This document shows, piece after piece, positions 54,297 through 63,009 of a DNA stretch of 64,000 nt. Source of the DNA: CAJWKT01 sp964465375. Its GTDB lineage: Bacteria > Pseudomonadota > Gammaproteobacteria > Steroidobacterales > Rariloculaceae. The position numbers were made by a program, and so were the translations under genes. Position 1 is the first letter of the stretch; each line of letters starts with the position of its first letter. The notes under the pieces were generated by a model. That model made no database searches, was not told the DNA's origin, and was given only the letters and a program-made list of their open reading frames with translations. Location: positions 13,308 to 77,307 of the forward strand of contig CAYXIJ010000008.1 of NCBI GenBank assembly GCA_964465375.1. The letters are read 5' to 3'.

Positions 54297-54815
54297 CTAA
54301 TGCTTCTTTGGCGCAATGACCATAACCATCTGACGACCTTCCATTTCCGGCTGCTGCTCAACAACCCCATAATTCTCAAGGTCCTTTTCAACCCTCTTTA
54401 ATAGATCGGCCCCAATCTCCTGATGGACCATCTCTCTACCACGAAACCGCAGTGTAATTTTCGTTTTATCGCCCCCATCTAAAAACCGGACTAGACTACG
54501 CAATTTGACCTGATAGTCACCCTCTTCTGTTCCTGGCCTAAACTTAATTTCCTTGACGTGAATTCTTTTTTGCTTTCTACGGCCTACCTGTGCTTTCTTA
54601 CTTCCTTCGAAAATAAACTTTCCATAGTCCATAACCCGGCATACTGGAGGATCTGAATTTGGGTCCACCTCAACTAGATCTAAATCCTGTTCGCTTGCAC
54701 TTGCCAGTGCGCTTTCCAGGGGCATAACCCCGATCTGCTCGCCACCAGCCCCAATAACCCGTACCTGCTCTGATTCGATCTCTCTATTACGCCTTACAAG
54801 TCTCGATTTGACGAT
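54297..54815 (-). CDS. infC: Translation initiation factor IF-3, non-AUG start
   Basis: 172 residues. Prevents premature subunit joining and rejects non-AUG starts. The first ATG (54725) would cut into the N-terminal domain; the frame continues to a TGA at 54819-54821, and the intact N-terminus SRLVRRNREIESEQVRVIGA needs the start at ATC 54815 or ATT 54818. GAGG lies six bases before ATC. Infrequent ATT/ATC starts are a known trait of infC, giving IF-3 self-repression. Motifs: DPPVCRVMDYGKF, FRPGTEEGDYQVKL. thrS, normally upstream, is absent. Confidence 0.93.
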   Translation of the reverse strand: MVKSRLVRRNREIESEQVRVIGAGGEQIGVMPLESALASASEQDLDLVEVDPNSDPPVCRVMDYGKFIFEGSKKAQVGRRKQKRIHVKEIKFRPGTEEGDYQVKLRSLVRFLDGGDKTKITLRFRGREMVHQEIGADLLKRVEKDLENYGVVEQQPEMEGRQMVMVIAPKKH

Positions 54816-54818
54816 AAT

Positions 54819-55246
54819 TCACCTCTTTGCACCAAGACAACCCCACATTTGGATCTAAACGTTCCACTAATTTAGGGCGGGATTGTAAGCGTGAGTTTAC
54901 TCAGAAACAAGGCTCCCTATTGGCTCAAAGACCTTAATTTTCATAGGGTTGTAGTTACACATCTTCTCCGCAATCAGTCCTCATTCCACTAACCCATTGT
55001 TTTTGTTGTGATACGCAAAGCGAAATTCACTAGCATCTTATAGAGCTACCCAAAGAACTCATCGCATGATGTGCAGTAACCTCGCCGCCCGATGTACTCA
55101 ATTCTGATGCTGGAATCAAATACTCCGCATGAAATACTAGCCAAATGATATCCTTCGGCCTCGGATCACTGAGTGCTTGCATTCAAATTTTGTACTGCTG
55201 GCCATTCCATTTTCAAGAAAAACGACCTAAACCAAGAGGCCTGCTT
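54819..55246. other. Gene-free region between infC and the NHL gene
   Basis: 428 bases between divergent genes. On the minus strand it should carry the promoter and leader of the infC operon, on the plus strand the promoter of the NHL-repeat gene. No thrS remnant, terminator, RNA gene or repeat was seen. It marks the point where conserved gammaproteobacterial gene order stops. Confidence 0.6.
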
Positions 55247-56332
55247 ATGAAGCTTCCCAAGAAAATACCCCCGAAAACGCTGTCTTTGCTCTTTACGGTA
55301 ACTCTACTTCTTGTTGCAACCATAGGCTATACAGAACCCGCGGAACCACAAAACGGTCGCCCAAACCCTTATCGCGCGATTCATGGATGGGCGAAACTGC
55401 CGGAGGGACGGAATTGGGGCTCTACGGCCGGTATTGATATTGATCCGGATGGCATACATGTATGGGCAATAGATCGTTGCGGGGAAAACAGCTGCTCCGA
55501 TTCAAACCTTGATCCAATCTTGAAATTTGATCAATCCGGTAATGTCGTAACTACCTTTGGCGCAGGGCTTTTCAATTTTCCTCATGGAATCCATGTGGAC
55601 CATGAAGGAAACGTTTGGGTTACCGATGCCCGAGGACCGGATGAGAATACCCCAGGGTCCCAGGGAAAGGGTCATACAGTCGTCAAGTTTAGCCCGCTGG
55701 GCGAAGTCCTTATGACTATGGGAACCCCCGGCGTTGCGGGCAGGGGAATCTACAGCTTTAATGAACCTTGCGATGTAGTAACAGCTCCGAATGGCGATAT
55801 ATTCGTAGCTGATGGCCATTTTGGGCAAAATCCAAATGCCCCTCCTGACGCTACGGCCCGGATCATCAAATACTCGAAAGATGGTGAATTTATTAAGACT
55901 TGGGGCCAGCTTGGGTCGGCGCCCGGAGAATTCAGAACACCTCATGCCCTCGCAATAGATCCCCAAGGACGACTTGTGGTTGGTGATCGCGGCAACGACC
56001 GCATACAGGTATTTGATTTAGAGGGAAATTTTATCAAAGAATGGACTAGCTTCAGTCGCCCAAGTGGGCTTCATTTTGGTCCAAACGGACTGATCTACGT
56101 AGCTGACTCAGAATCCAATAGACCTGCCAATGATCACTGGGGGTGGGAGGTTGGAATCCGAATTGGTGACCTAGAGGATGGTTCAGTGTTGGCGCTTGTC
56201 GGGGGATCTAATCCAGAAGGGGTTGCGGTTGATGCGGCAGGTAACGTCTATGGGGCCGTTGTATCTTTTGGTGGAAACTTAATAAGGCATGAAAAACTGG
56301 ATGTCGACCTTCTTAGTAGTCAACCACAATAA
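55247..56332 (+). CDS. Exported NHL-repeat beta-propeller protein
   Basis: 361 residues from ATG 55247 (AAGAGG nine bases upstream; the frame opens earlier, at 55145, without a signal peptide). Signal peptide or anchor TLSLLFTVTLLLVATIGYTEP. The rest is a six-blade-like propeller of NHL repeats (FNFPHGIHVDHEGNVWVTD, FRTPHALAIDPQGRLVVGD, SRPSGLHFGPNGLIYVAD), as in the family annotated as peptidyl-alpha-hydroxyglycine lyase. Enzymatic activity is not shown; such proteins also act as binding scaffolds. A related gene lies at the right edge of the window. Confidence 0.85.
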   Translation: MKLPKKIPPKTLSLLFTVTLLLVATIGYTEPAEPQNGRPNPYRAIHGWAKLPEGRNWGSTAGIDIDPDGIHVWAIDRCGENSCSDSNLDPILKFDQSGNVVTTFGAGLFNFPHGIHVDHEGNVWVTDARGPDENTPGSQGKGHTVVKFSPLGEVLMTMGTPGVAGRGIYSFNEPCDVVTAPNGDIFVADGHFGQNPNAPPDATARIIKYSKDGEFIKTWGQLGSAPGEFRTPHALAIDPQGRLVVGDRGNDRIQVFDLEGNFIKEWTSFSRPSGLHFGPNGLIYVADSESNRPANDHWGWEVGIRIGDLEDGSVLALVGGSNPEGVAVDAAGNVYGAVVSFGGNLIRHEKLDVDLLSSQPQ

Positions 56333-56401
56333 ATCAAAGCTCATTGGTACACTACGATAAAGCCCAGTTACGAAGAGAAACGATAAATACTTGGCCAAAT
56401 C

Positions 56402-57442
56402 TCAAAGCTCAGCATTCACCATCGCGGCTGCTTGGGCCAGCGAGTTCAGCTTCCCGAATGCCACCCGCCTGGTCATATATTTTAATCCGCAATCTGGTGA
56501 AACAATTAGGCGTCCTGGCGAAAGAAAATTGAGAGCATCTCGAATTCGGTCAGCAATAAAATCTGGTGGCTCAATTTCTTCCTTACTCAAATCTAATACA
56601 CCCACCAGTATTGTTTTCTCTTGCAGTAAACCTAAAACCGAAAGATCAAGATTTGGTTGTGCCGCTTCTATAGAAATTTGGTCAACCCTGGATTCAGCCA
56701 AAGACCCCAAAAAAGAATAGTTTTGTTTTCTGTTCTTTTTAACAATGGCTGCATAACCAAAGCACAAATGAATACCTGTTGTACCGTCAATATCCTGCAC
56801 TGCTCGATTAATGACTGGAATAGCAAAATTTTTTGCGTTCTCAATGCGTGACTCAAGCCAAGGCTCATCGAGCTGAACTATATCTGCTCCAGCTAAGAAT
56901 AAATCACGAATCTCTTCATTAAGCACTTCGGCGTAGGCCATAGCTAAACTGGGTACATCTGGATAATATTCATTGACACTTTGTTGACTTAGAGTAAAGG
57001 GTCCCGGGATGGTTATTTTTGTAATTCGTTTTGTCTGGGACTTAAGGAATTTCATATCTTGAGTGTGAATCGGCGAAGTACGCCTTAGAGGGCCCGAAAC
57101 AACAGGAACCTGGGTTTTTCGGCCCGCCCTCCCCATTACTGTCCCATGGCGCTGTCTATCAACACCATCTAGCGCATTTATTAGTGTACCTGAGTAGCTC
57201 TCCCGCCGTATTTCACCGTCGGTAATGATGTCAATACCAGCTATTTCCTGCTCCTTGATGGCCAAAGCAGTTGCATCGTCTTGGGCTTTGCTTAGCTCGG
57301 ATCCCCGGATGCGCCAAAGCTCAGGAGCTCTGGTTCTGGGTGGTAGCCGCCGCTTCAAAGCATCACGATCTATAAGCCAATTCGGCTGAGGATAGCTACC
57401 AACTACTGCCGTTAAAATAGGTCCTTGGGGGCTCCAGGACAT
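56402..57442 (-). CDS. Short MetE-like methyltransferase (core-MetE)
   Basis: 346 residues, equal to the catalytic C-terminal barrel of cobalamin-independent methionine synthase, without the N-terminal half. Zinc-ligand candidates are kept: His and Cys in GIHLCFGY, Glu in ISIEAAQP, Cys in SPDCGLKYMTRR. ITDGEIRRESYSG and IQLDEPWLESR fit the family. Short MetE forms can make methionine from corrinoid or other methyl donors, or use other thiols; the donor is unknown. Runs in the same direction as the hydratase-like gene upstream, 74 bases away. Confidence 0.85.
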   Translation of the reverse strand: MSWSPQGPILTAVVGSYPQPNWLIDRDALKRRLPPRTRAPELWRIRGSELSKAQDDATALAIKEQEIAGIDIITDGEIRRESYSGTLINALDGVDRQRHGTVMGRAGRKTQVPVVSGPLRRTSPIHTQDMKFLKSQTKRITKITIPGPFTLSQQSVNEYYPDVPSLAMAYAEVLNEEIRDLFLAGADIVQLDEPWLESRIENAKNFAIPVINRAVQDIDGTTGIHLCFGYAAIVKKNRKQNYSFLGSLAESRVDQISIEAAQPNLDLSVLGLLQEKTILVGVLDLSKEEIEPPDFIADRIRDALNFLSPGRLIVSPDCGLKYMTRRVAFGKLNSLAQAAAMVNAEL

Positions 57443-57516
57443 CAGAAAGCACCAAGATAATATATATAAAAAATGAATAAATTCATTATTTTAAAGTATT
57501 TATATAATGTTAATAA

Positions 57517-58191
57517 TTAAATAAAATTTATCTCGACATCCCCAAGGATTTCACCAAAATCACCTTGCCAAATACCCCTCTCCTTAACACATTGACGCGT
57601 ATATGAACCCGTGATTACACGATTGCCAGCGAGAACCTGGCGATGAAATCTTGCAAGAATTGCAGAGAGGGCTGCCATTGAATGAAAGTGATCGTCAATG
57701 TGCCCAGCTGCGGCCCTGGTTTCAACTTGCGTTCCATTGCAACTCAAAATCGCCACAAGTTCACTAAAATCAAAATTCCTCCAATCAAGTATGCGCTCTG
57801 CGCCCACAACTATCCCCCAATGAGATAGGCCTTCAGCAAGGCGCTCTGAAGTTGTTGCATCGCGGTCTAATCTCATTTGAATAAGCTCAAAAGCTGGCGA
57901 AACGCTGGCAACCGAATCCTTCACTTCATTGGCGCTCGCATTTGGAGGGAGGTCAGCCTTAAAGCGGAAACATAACTCAGTTTCAACCTCGATACCTGGA
58001 AGCTCGGCAAGCTGAAGCGAATCACCGGACTGCAAGCAACGGTCATCTAATATGAAGCCAAAAGGACGAAACCCTACACCCATAGAGTCACGCCCTCTGC
58101 CCGAAGTAAGCCCTACTTTCCACCCTGCAACTGATCGTTTTCCTAGGCGCTGAAGCTGTTGCCTTAGGCCTCTTTCATGCTCATCTACCAT
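57517..58191 (-). CDS. 2-keto-4-pentenoate hydratase-like protein (MhpD family)
   Basis: 224 residues from ATG 58191, with TGAGG nine bases upstream (the frame opens with GTG 58206). The FAH-like fold is suggested by VAGWKVGLTS, GFILDDRCLQSGDSL, EVETELCFRF (metal-binding E-x-E), and PAFELIQ. MhpD-type enzymes hydrate dienoates from aromatic meta-cleavage, or decarboxylate oxalocrotonate; the substrate here is not predictable. A very AT-rich stretch (57460-57530) covers its 3' end. Confidence 0.75.
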   Translation of the reverse strand: MVDEHERGLRQQLQRLGKRSVAGWKVGLTSGRGRDSMGVGFRPFGFILDDRCLQSGDSLQLAELPGIEVETELCFRFKADLPPNASANEVKDSVASVSPAFELIQMRLDRDATTSERLAEGLSHWGIVVGAERILDWRNFDFSELVAILSCNGTQVETRAAAGHIDDHFHSMAALSAILARFHRQVLAGNRVITGSYTRQCVKERGIWQGDFGEILGDVEINFI

Positions 58192-58206
58192 GAAAAAATA
58201 CCTCAC

Positions 58207-58451
58207 TAACAGATTTTAATTACCCAAAAAACATTACTGACAATCCATAATACCCCGTCAGACTTTGAAAAATAATCTCCAGGTGCCGAAAATTCTTTCA
58301 AAAAATCACACGAAAGATATGCAAGTAAAACAAAACGTATGCAATAACAACATAGATAGCAAGCTATTAAATTCATTATAATACCAAGCACTAAACCTAC
58401 CTCTCTAACTCATTTCATAATTTTCCCAAAGATGCACAGCCGAGATTAGGA
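58207..58451. other. AT-rich intergenic region, divergent promoters
   Basis: 245 bases between the hydratase-like gene (minus) and the DUF5916 gene (plus). It is AT-rich. A 61-codon minus-strand frame has no ribosome site or family resemblance and is not called. Confidence 0.5.
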
Positions 58452-60680
58452 ATGCTTTTTTCTATAAAAAATCTTTTTGTGTCGTTCTTACTTTACGTTG
58501 TTTTATCATCAGCAATAATCACTGAAGCACAAGAAAGTCAATCCCAAAGGAATAAGCGCTTCGAGATGGTGCGTGCTGCCTCTGAGATCATCATTGACGG
58601 AAAAATAGACGAAGTTGCCTGGAAATCTGCTCCAGTAATTGACGACTTCTTGGTTAGCACTCCAAATCAATTTGACCAACCCTCGGAATATACTCAAGTC
58701 TATGTTCTTTATGATCAGGATGCCCTCTATATCGGTGCACGTCTTTGGGACTCCCAGGCAGAAAATATTACAGCGCAAATTTTGCGTCAGGGTGAAAGCA
58801 TCCGCTTTGATGACGATTTTGCAATAATCCTGGATCCTTTCAACAATCAACGTAGCGGCTATTTTTTCGCAGTTAATCCGAATGGAGTCAGGGATGATGC
58901 CGTTTTTCAAAATACTACAGCAATGGAGTTCAATTGGGACGGTATTTGGAGGACAGCTACAACCCGTGATGAACAGGGATGGGTCGTAGAAGTTGAATTG
59001 CCCATGAAAACATTGTCATTCGATTCAGATAATGAAACCTGGGGTATTAATTTCGAAAGACATATCTCACGTATTGGAGAAAGAGTCTTGTGGGTTACTC
59101 GAAACCGCGCTGTCAACCCAAGCGTAACCGGAGCTGCCATCGGATTACGTGACTTAGAGCAAGGCAAAGGCTTGGATATAGTACCCTCGCTTAGTATCAA
59201 CCATAAAAAGGAATTCTCAAAAACATTAAAAAAAACCGCCTATGAACCATCATTGGACCTCTTTTATAAGGTAACTCCATCTCTGAATGCCTCCCTGACA
59301 ATTAACACCGACTTCTCAGCAACCGATGTTGATGACCGACAGGTCAACCTCACGCGCTTTAATCTTTTTTTTCCAGAAAAAAGAGACTTTTTCTTACGCG
59401 ATACCGATATTTTTCAGTTTGGCCGGATTGGAGGGGCAGGCGGACCCCTTGATAGCTCGAACAACACTGCAATATCAGGTGCTTCCAGTCAGAGTGGAAG
59501 ACCTTTTTTTTCCAGAAAAATTGGATTAAGTAATGCAGGACAGCCAGTCGATATCGACTACGGAGGCAAACTAAGCGGGCGTATTGGGCGATGGAATATC
59601 GGTGCTTTGTCAATACAGCAAGGCCAGGAAGGCAGTGTCGAGCAAACTAATATCGCAGCCATCAGGGGAGCGGCAAATATTCTTTCCGAGTCCGCAATTG
59701 GTTTTTTTGCGAGCAGCGGAGATCCCACATCAAATAAAAAGAATCAAGTACTCGGCGTAGACGCTCAGTTCATAAACACTCGACTTTCAGGCGGCAGGAT
59801 TTTGCGCGCAGATGCCTGGTATTTACAAGCCGATACTGAAGGCACAGAAAATAATGAGGATGCCTACGGGTTTCGCCTTGGTATGCCTAATCCGGATGGT
59901 TGGCGTGGAGAAGTAGGATTCAAGGAGATCCAGGAGAACTATCGACCCGCATTGGGGTTCGTTGATCGAAGAGGAATTAGGGACCGGAACGCAACCATAG
60001 GTTACCGGCATCGGTTTACAACAGGGCCTTTGGAATCAATTTATGGAGGTATTGATACCCAAAGGATTGATTTGATTAATGGTGGCCTACAAAGCCAACA
60101 GGTGAAATTTCGCTTAGCAGAGCTCAGCAGCCGATTGGAGGATCGATTTATTGTGCAATACCGGGTAGATAAAGAAGTTCTGGCCCGCCCCTTTGAGATA
60201 TCCAAGGGTGTCATTATTCCCAAAAATACATACTCATTCGGGCAATACGGATTCGGCTTCATGTCCACAGCGCGACGCAAAGCATCTGGGGCTATTTTTT
60301 ACCGCAGCGGTGACTTTTACGGAGGAAAGCTCAAGAGACTGAATGGGAACTTCGCCTATAACTTCAACGGCCACTTCCGGACCAAAATATCCTTCACCTT
60401 CCATGATATCAGTCTTCCGGAAGGGAACTTTACTACCCGATTAATCAGCTGGAGAAACGATTTAATATTTTCTCCGAAATGGTCGTGGGTGAATTTAATT
60501 CAATATGACAATGTATCTGAAGTCATAGGTATCAACAGCCGCGTTGAATGGATACCAAAGGCCGGTAGGGAGGCCTATCTAGTCATTAATCATAACGTTG
60601 AGGACTTTGATCTGGATAATCGCTTCCACTCTTACCGCTCTGATATCGCGATCAAATTTAATTACACATTTAGATTTTAG
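58452..60680 (+). CDS. Outer-membrane protein with CBM9-like domain and DUF5916 barrel
   Basis: 742 residues. Signal peptide (LFVSFLLYVVLSSAIITEAQ). N-terminal CBM9-like domain (about 35-200: IIDGKIDEVAWKSAPVIDDF, YVLYDQDALYIGARLWDS, DDFAIILDPFNNQRSGYFF), then a beta-barrel of DUF5916 type (FSATDVDDRQVNLTRFNLFF, PEKRDFFL). Final residue is Phe, in YTFRF, as in outer-membrane proteins inserted by BAM. Carbohydrate binding by CBM9-like domains is family knowledge; the ligand here is unknown. Single-gene unit. Confidence 0.88.
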   Translation: MLFSIKNLFVSFLLYVVLSSAIITEAQESQSQRNKRFEMVRAASEIIIDGKIDEVAWKSAPVIDDFLVSTPNQFDQPSEYTQVYVLYDQDALYIGARLWDSQAENITAQILRQGESIRFDDDFAIILDPFNNQRSGYFFAVNPNGVRDDAVFQNTTAMEFNWDGIWRTATTRDEQGWVVEVELPMKTLSFDSDNETWGINFERHISRIGERVLWVTRNRAVNPSVTGAAIGLRDLEQGKGLDIVPSLSINHKKEFSKTLKKTAYEPSLDLFYKVTPSLNASLTINTDFSATDVDDRQVNLTRFNLFFPEKRDFFLRDTDIFQFGRIGGAGGPLDSSNNTAISGASSQSGRPFFSRKIGLSNAGQPVDIDYGGKLSGRIGRWNIGALSIQQGQEGSVEQTNIAAIRGAANILSESAIGFFASSGDPTSNKKNQVLGVDAQFINTRLSGGRILRADAWYLQADTEGTENNEDAYGFRLGMPNPDGWRGEVGFKEIQENYRPALGFVDRRGIRDRNATIGYRHRFTTGPLESIYGGIDTQRIDLINGGLQSQQVKFRLAELSSRLEDRFIVQYRVDKEVLARPFEISKGVIIPKNTYSFGQYGFGFMSTARRKASGAIFYRSGDFYGGKLKRLNGNFAYNFNGHFRTKISFTFHDISLPEGNFTTRLISWRNDLIFSPKWSWVNLIQYDNVSEVIGINSRVEWIPKAGREAYLVINHNVEDFDLDNRFHSYRSDIAIKFNYTFRF

Positions 60681-60707
60681 AAAACAGACCTGATCTGTGC
60701 GTCTCTT

Positions 60708-62453
60708 TTACTGGATACTCCCAGAAGGAAGCTGCTGCCATCGCTCAAAATTAGCAATACGAACACCCCTTACTACACCATGTGCATCTGCATAATCCTC
60801 CCAGAGGCTCGCAAGTTCCTCAACAAGCGCCGGGTGCTGCATGCTAATGTCGTTATGTTCAGTTGGGTCATTAGCAATGTTATAAAGCTGCCACCGGTAC
60901 CAGCTTTCCGGGATATCATAGCCCCACCATGAATTTACGGGCGGCTGCTCCCATACCAGCTTGTAATCACCCCGACGGAGTGATCTAGCTCCGTGCAACT
61001 CGATCCCAAATGACTCACCAGCTCCGTGAATGGGGCCCTGATCACCTCTTATTGCGCCAGCAAAAGACTTGCCCTCTATCGGACTAACCTCCCGACCGCG
61101 ATAGCTGAATCCAGGTAGCTCAACGCCCGCTAACTGAAGGATCGTTGGTGCAATATCCATGACGCTTAAGTATTGCCCGTCCCAGCGCCCTGTAGTTGAT
61201 TCTTGTCCTGAAAAATAAAGAAACGCTGGTGCGCGGGTACCCCCCTCTGTGACAAAATTTTTAAAACGGAGAAAGGGACCGCTTGATGCCTGAGCCCATC
61301 CGGCACCATACGACATGTAGGAACTAGCAGTTCCAAGATTACCTAAATCGTTGTTGTAATTGCCCCTGCGAACCCTTTCAGCAAAAACGGGGTTTCTCTC
61401 CATCTCGTCGCTCTCTGCACCATTATCAGACATGAATAAGATAACTGTATTTTCCAGCTCTCCAATACTCTCCAGATGATTAATCAGGCGCCCGATATGA
61501 TGGTCAAGGTTCTCAACCATCGCAGAATAAATTTCCATGCGCCGTGCATAATGTTGTTTGTCTGCTGGATCGAGATCAGCCCACGCGGGTCCAGTTGCCT
61601 CAAGGTTTTCGCTGTAATCTAGATCAGGAATGGAACCAAGACTTCGGGCTCGCTCTATTCGCTGACCCCGCAACACATCGAAACCTTCGTCATACTCCCC
61701 TTTATAGCGGTCGAGGTAATCATCAGGCACCTGGAGAGGCCAGTGGGGTGCAGTGTAAGCAGCATAGGCAAAAAATGGACGTCCATCACTATGATTTTTA
61801 CTTACAAACTCGATAAGTTTATCTGTGTAAGTACGGGTTGAATAAAAGTCCTCGGCATCGAGCTCTGCAATCACATCATTCTCGGCGTATCCATCTTCCA
61901 AGAATGAAAAATGGTCCCCCGCACCGCCAAGCAAAGCAAATGATTGCTCAAAACCCCGGTCAATGGGCCACATTCCCTCGGATGCCCCCAGGTGCCACTT
62001 TCCAGCCATCAAGGTTTGATATCCATCATCCCTCAGGAGTTCTGGCAAAGTAGCGACGCGTTCATGCAAATAGCGCTCATAGCCAACCTGGCCGCTAACG
62101 CCCTCGAGCATACCTGAGTCGAACATACTCCCAAGGCCCGCAATATGATTATCGACCCCAGAGAGCAGGACTGCACGCGTGGGAGCACACATTGGCAAAA
62201 CATGAAAATTAGTAAACCTGACCGAATCTTTTGCAAGCTCATCAAGATTAGGAGTTCTTATCTCGCCCCCATAGGAGCCAATATCCGTGTACCCGAGATC
62301 GTCTGCTACTAGAACCAAAAAATTGGGCCGTAGATCTTTTACTGTGGCAACTTTATCAGGCACATCTTGATCACACCCTACCAAAAATCCGGCCATAACT
62401 ATCAACACCAAAACAAGCGGGCCCGAAAAAATACACTTAGCAAAAGATGTCAT
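60708..62453 (-). CDS. Lipoprotein type I sulfatase
   Basis: 581 residues from ATG 62453 (AGGA eight bases upstream; an ATG nine bases earlier also works). Lipobox LVGC puts the lipidated Cys at residue 27, so the enzyme is anchored outside the cytoplasm. Metal ligands in FLVLVADDLGYTDIG and MSDNGAESDE; the formylglycine motif is MCAPTRAVLLSG with Cys at residue 89 (C-x-P-x-R), which needs an FGE maturase not in the window. Releases sulfate from sulfate esters such as polysaccharides, steroids or aryl compounds. C-terminal KLVWEQPPV...LYNIANDPTEHND is typical of arylsulfatase-A-like enzymes. Confidence 0.93.
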   Translation of the reverse strand: MTSFAKCIFSGPLVLVLIVMAGFLVGCDQDVPDKVATVKDLRPNFLVLVADDLGYTDIGSYGGEIRTPNLDELAKDSVRFTNFHVLPMCAPTRAVLLSGVDNHIAGLGSMFDSGMLEGVSGQVGYERYLHERVATLPELLRDDGYQTLMAGKWHLGASEGMWPIDRGFEQSFALLGGAGDHFSFLEDGYAENDVIAELDAEDFYSTRTYTDKLIEFVSKNHSDGRPFFAYAAYTAPHWPLQVPDDYLDRYKGEYDEGFDVLRGQRIERARSLGSIPDLDYSENLEATGPAWADLDPADKQHYARRMEIYSAMVENLDHHIGRLINHLESIGELENTVILFMSDNGAESDEMERNPVFAERVRRGNYNNDLGNLGTASSYMSYGAGWAQASSGPFLRFKNFVTEGGTRAPAFLYFSGQESTTGRWDGQYLSVMDIAPTILQLAGVELPGFSYRGREVSPIEGKSFAGAIRGDQGPIHGAGESFGIELHGARSLRRGDYKLVWEQPPVNSWWGYDIPESWYRWQLYNIANDPTEHNDISMQHPALVEELASLWEDYADAHGVVRGVRIANFERWQQLPSGSIQ

Positions 62454-62489
62454 ACAACTCATCCTGATAATTAGTGCAATAGTGTTAGT

Positions 62490-62945
62490 TTAACGCGATA
62501 ATTCTTGAAAAAATTTCTCTGAAATCAGGCTATCGAGACCAGAATCGCCCATAGCCGCTTCGCACCTCTCCCTGTGACGACGGTTCAGCATTGCGATTTT
62601 GGAAAAATCTTCGTCAATGGACGCCATCATGCCATTAAATTGGGTCTCAAATTGTGTAAGTATTATTTCTTGCGCAGCCTCTACAGACTCGGTTACCCGC
62701 TCTAGCAAACTTGTAGCTCTAGATAATGCACCAAACCAATAAGACCTAAAATGCTCAGTGGTCTTCTGATCAAGATCGGGCGCCTTTAAGTAAACTGAGA
62801 AATAGGCCGCACAAACCACATATTCAGACTGGGCGCTGGTAATCACGTCGTTTACAAATCCATCGACTAAAAGGGCCCTTTGTGCTTCTACCAGACTAGG
62901 TAGCACAATTAATGCCAATATTGCCGTCCCAAGTAACGATTTCAC
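62490..62945 (-). CDS. Small secreted helical protein, unknown function
   Basis: 151 residues from GTG 62945 (weak ribosome site). Signal peptide LLGTAILALIVLPSLVEAQ, so probably periplasmic. Mature part is predicted helical by pattern, with two Cys (VVCAAYFSVYL and RERCEAAMGDS) that could form a disulfide. The spacing of the Cys and lack of haem CxxCH exclude cytochrome. No family recognised. Lies 27 bases upstream of the sulfatase on the same strand, so probably co-transcribed with it. Confidence 0.72.
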   Translation of the reverse strand: MKSLLGTAILALIVLPSLVEAQRALLVDGFVNDVITSAQSEYVVCAAYFSVYLKAPDLDQKTTEHFRSYWFGALSRATSLLERVTESVEAAQEIILTQFETQFNGMMASIDEDFSKIAMLNRRHRERCEAAMGDSGLDSLISEKFFQELSR

Positions 62946-63009
62946 CGGTATGCCATACTGCGTTTTTGCCCTAATGCGGCCCGGATAGAGCCAACAAAAT
63001 ACCGGTTAC

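Noticed and set aside
55145..55246. N-terminal extension of the NHL protein
   Set aside because: ATG 55247 has a ribosome site and a signal peptide; the longer form would bury the signal peptide.
58206..58391. 61-codon minus-strand frame
   Set aside because: It lies in AT-rich intergenic DNA, has no ribosome site and no family resemblance.
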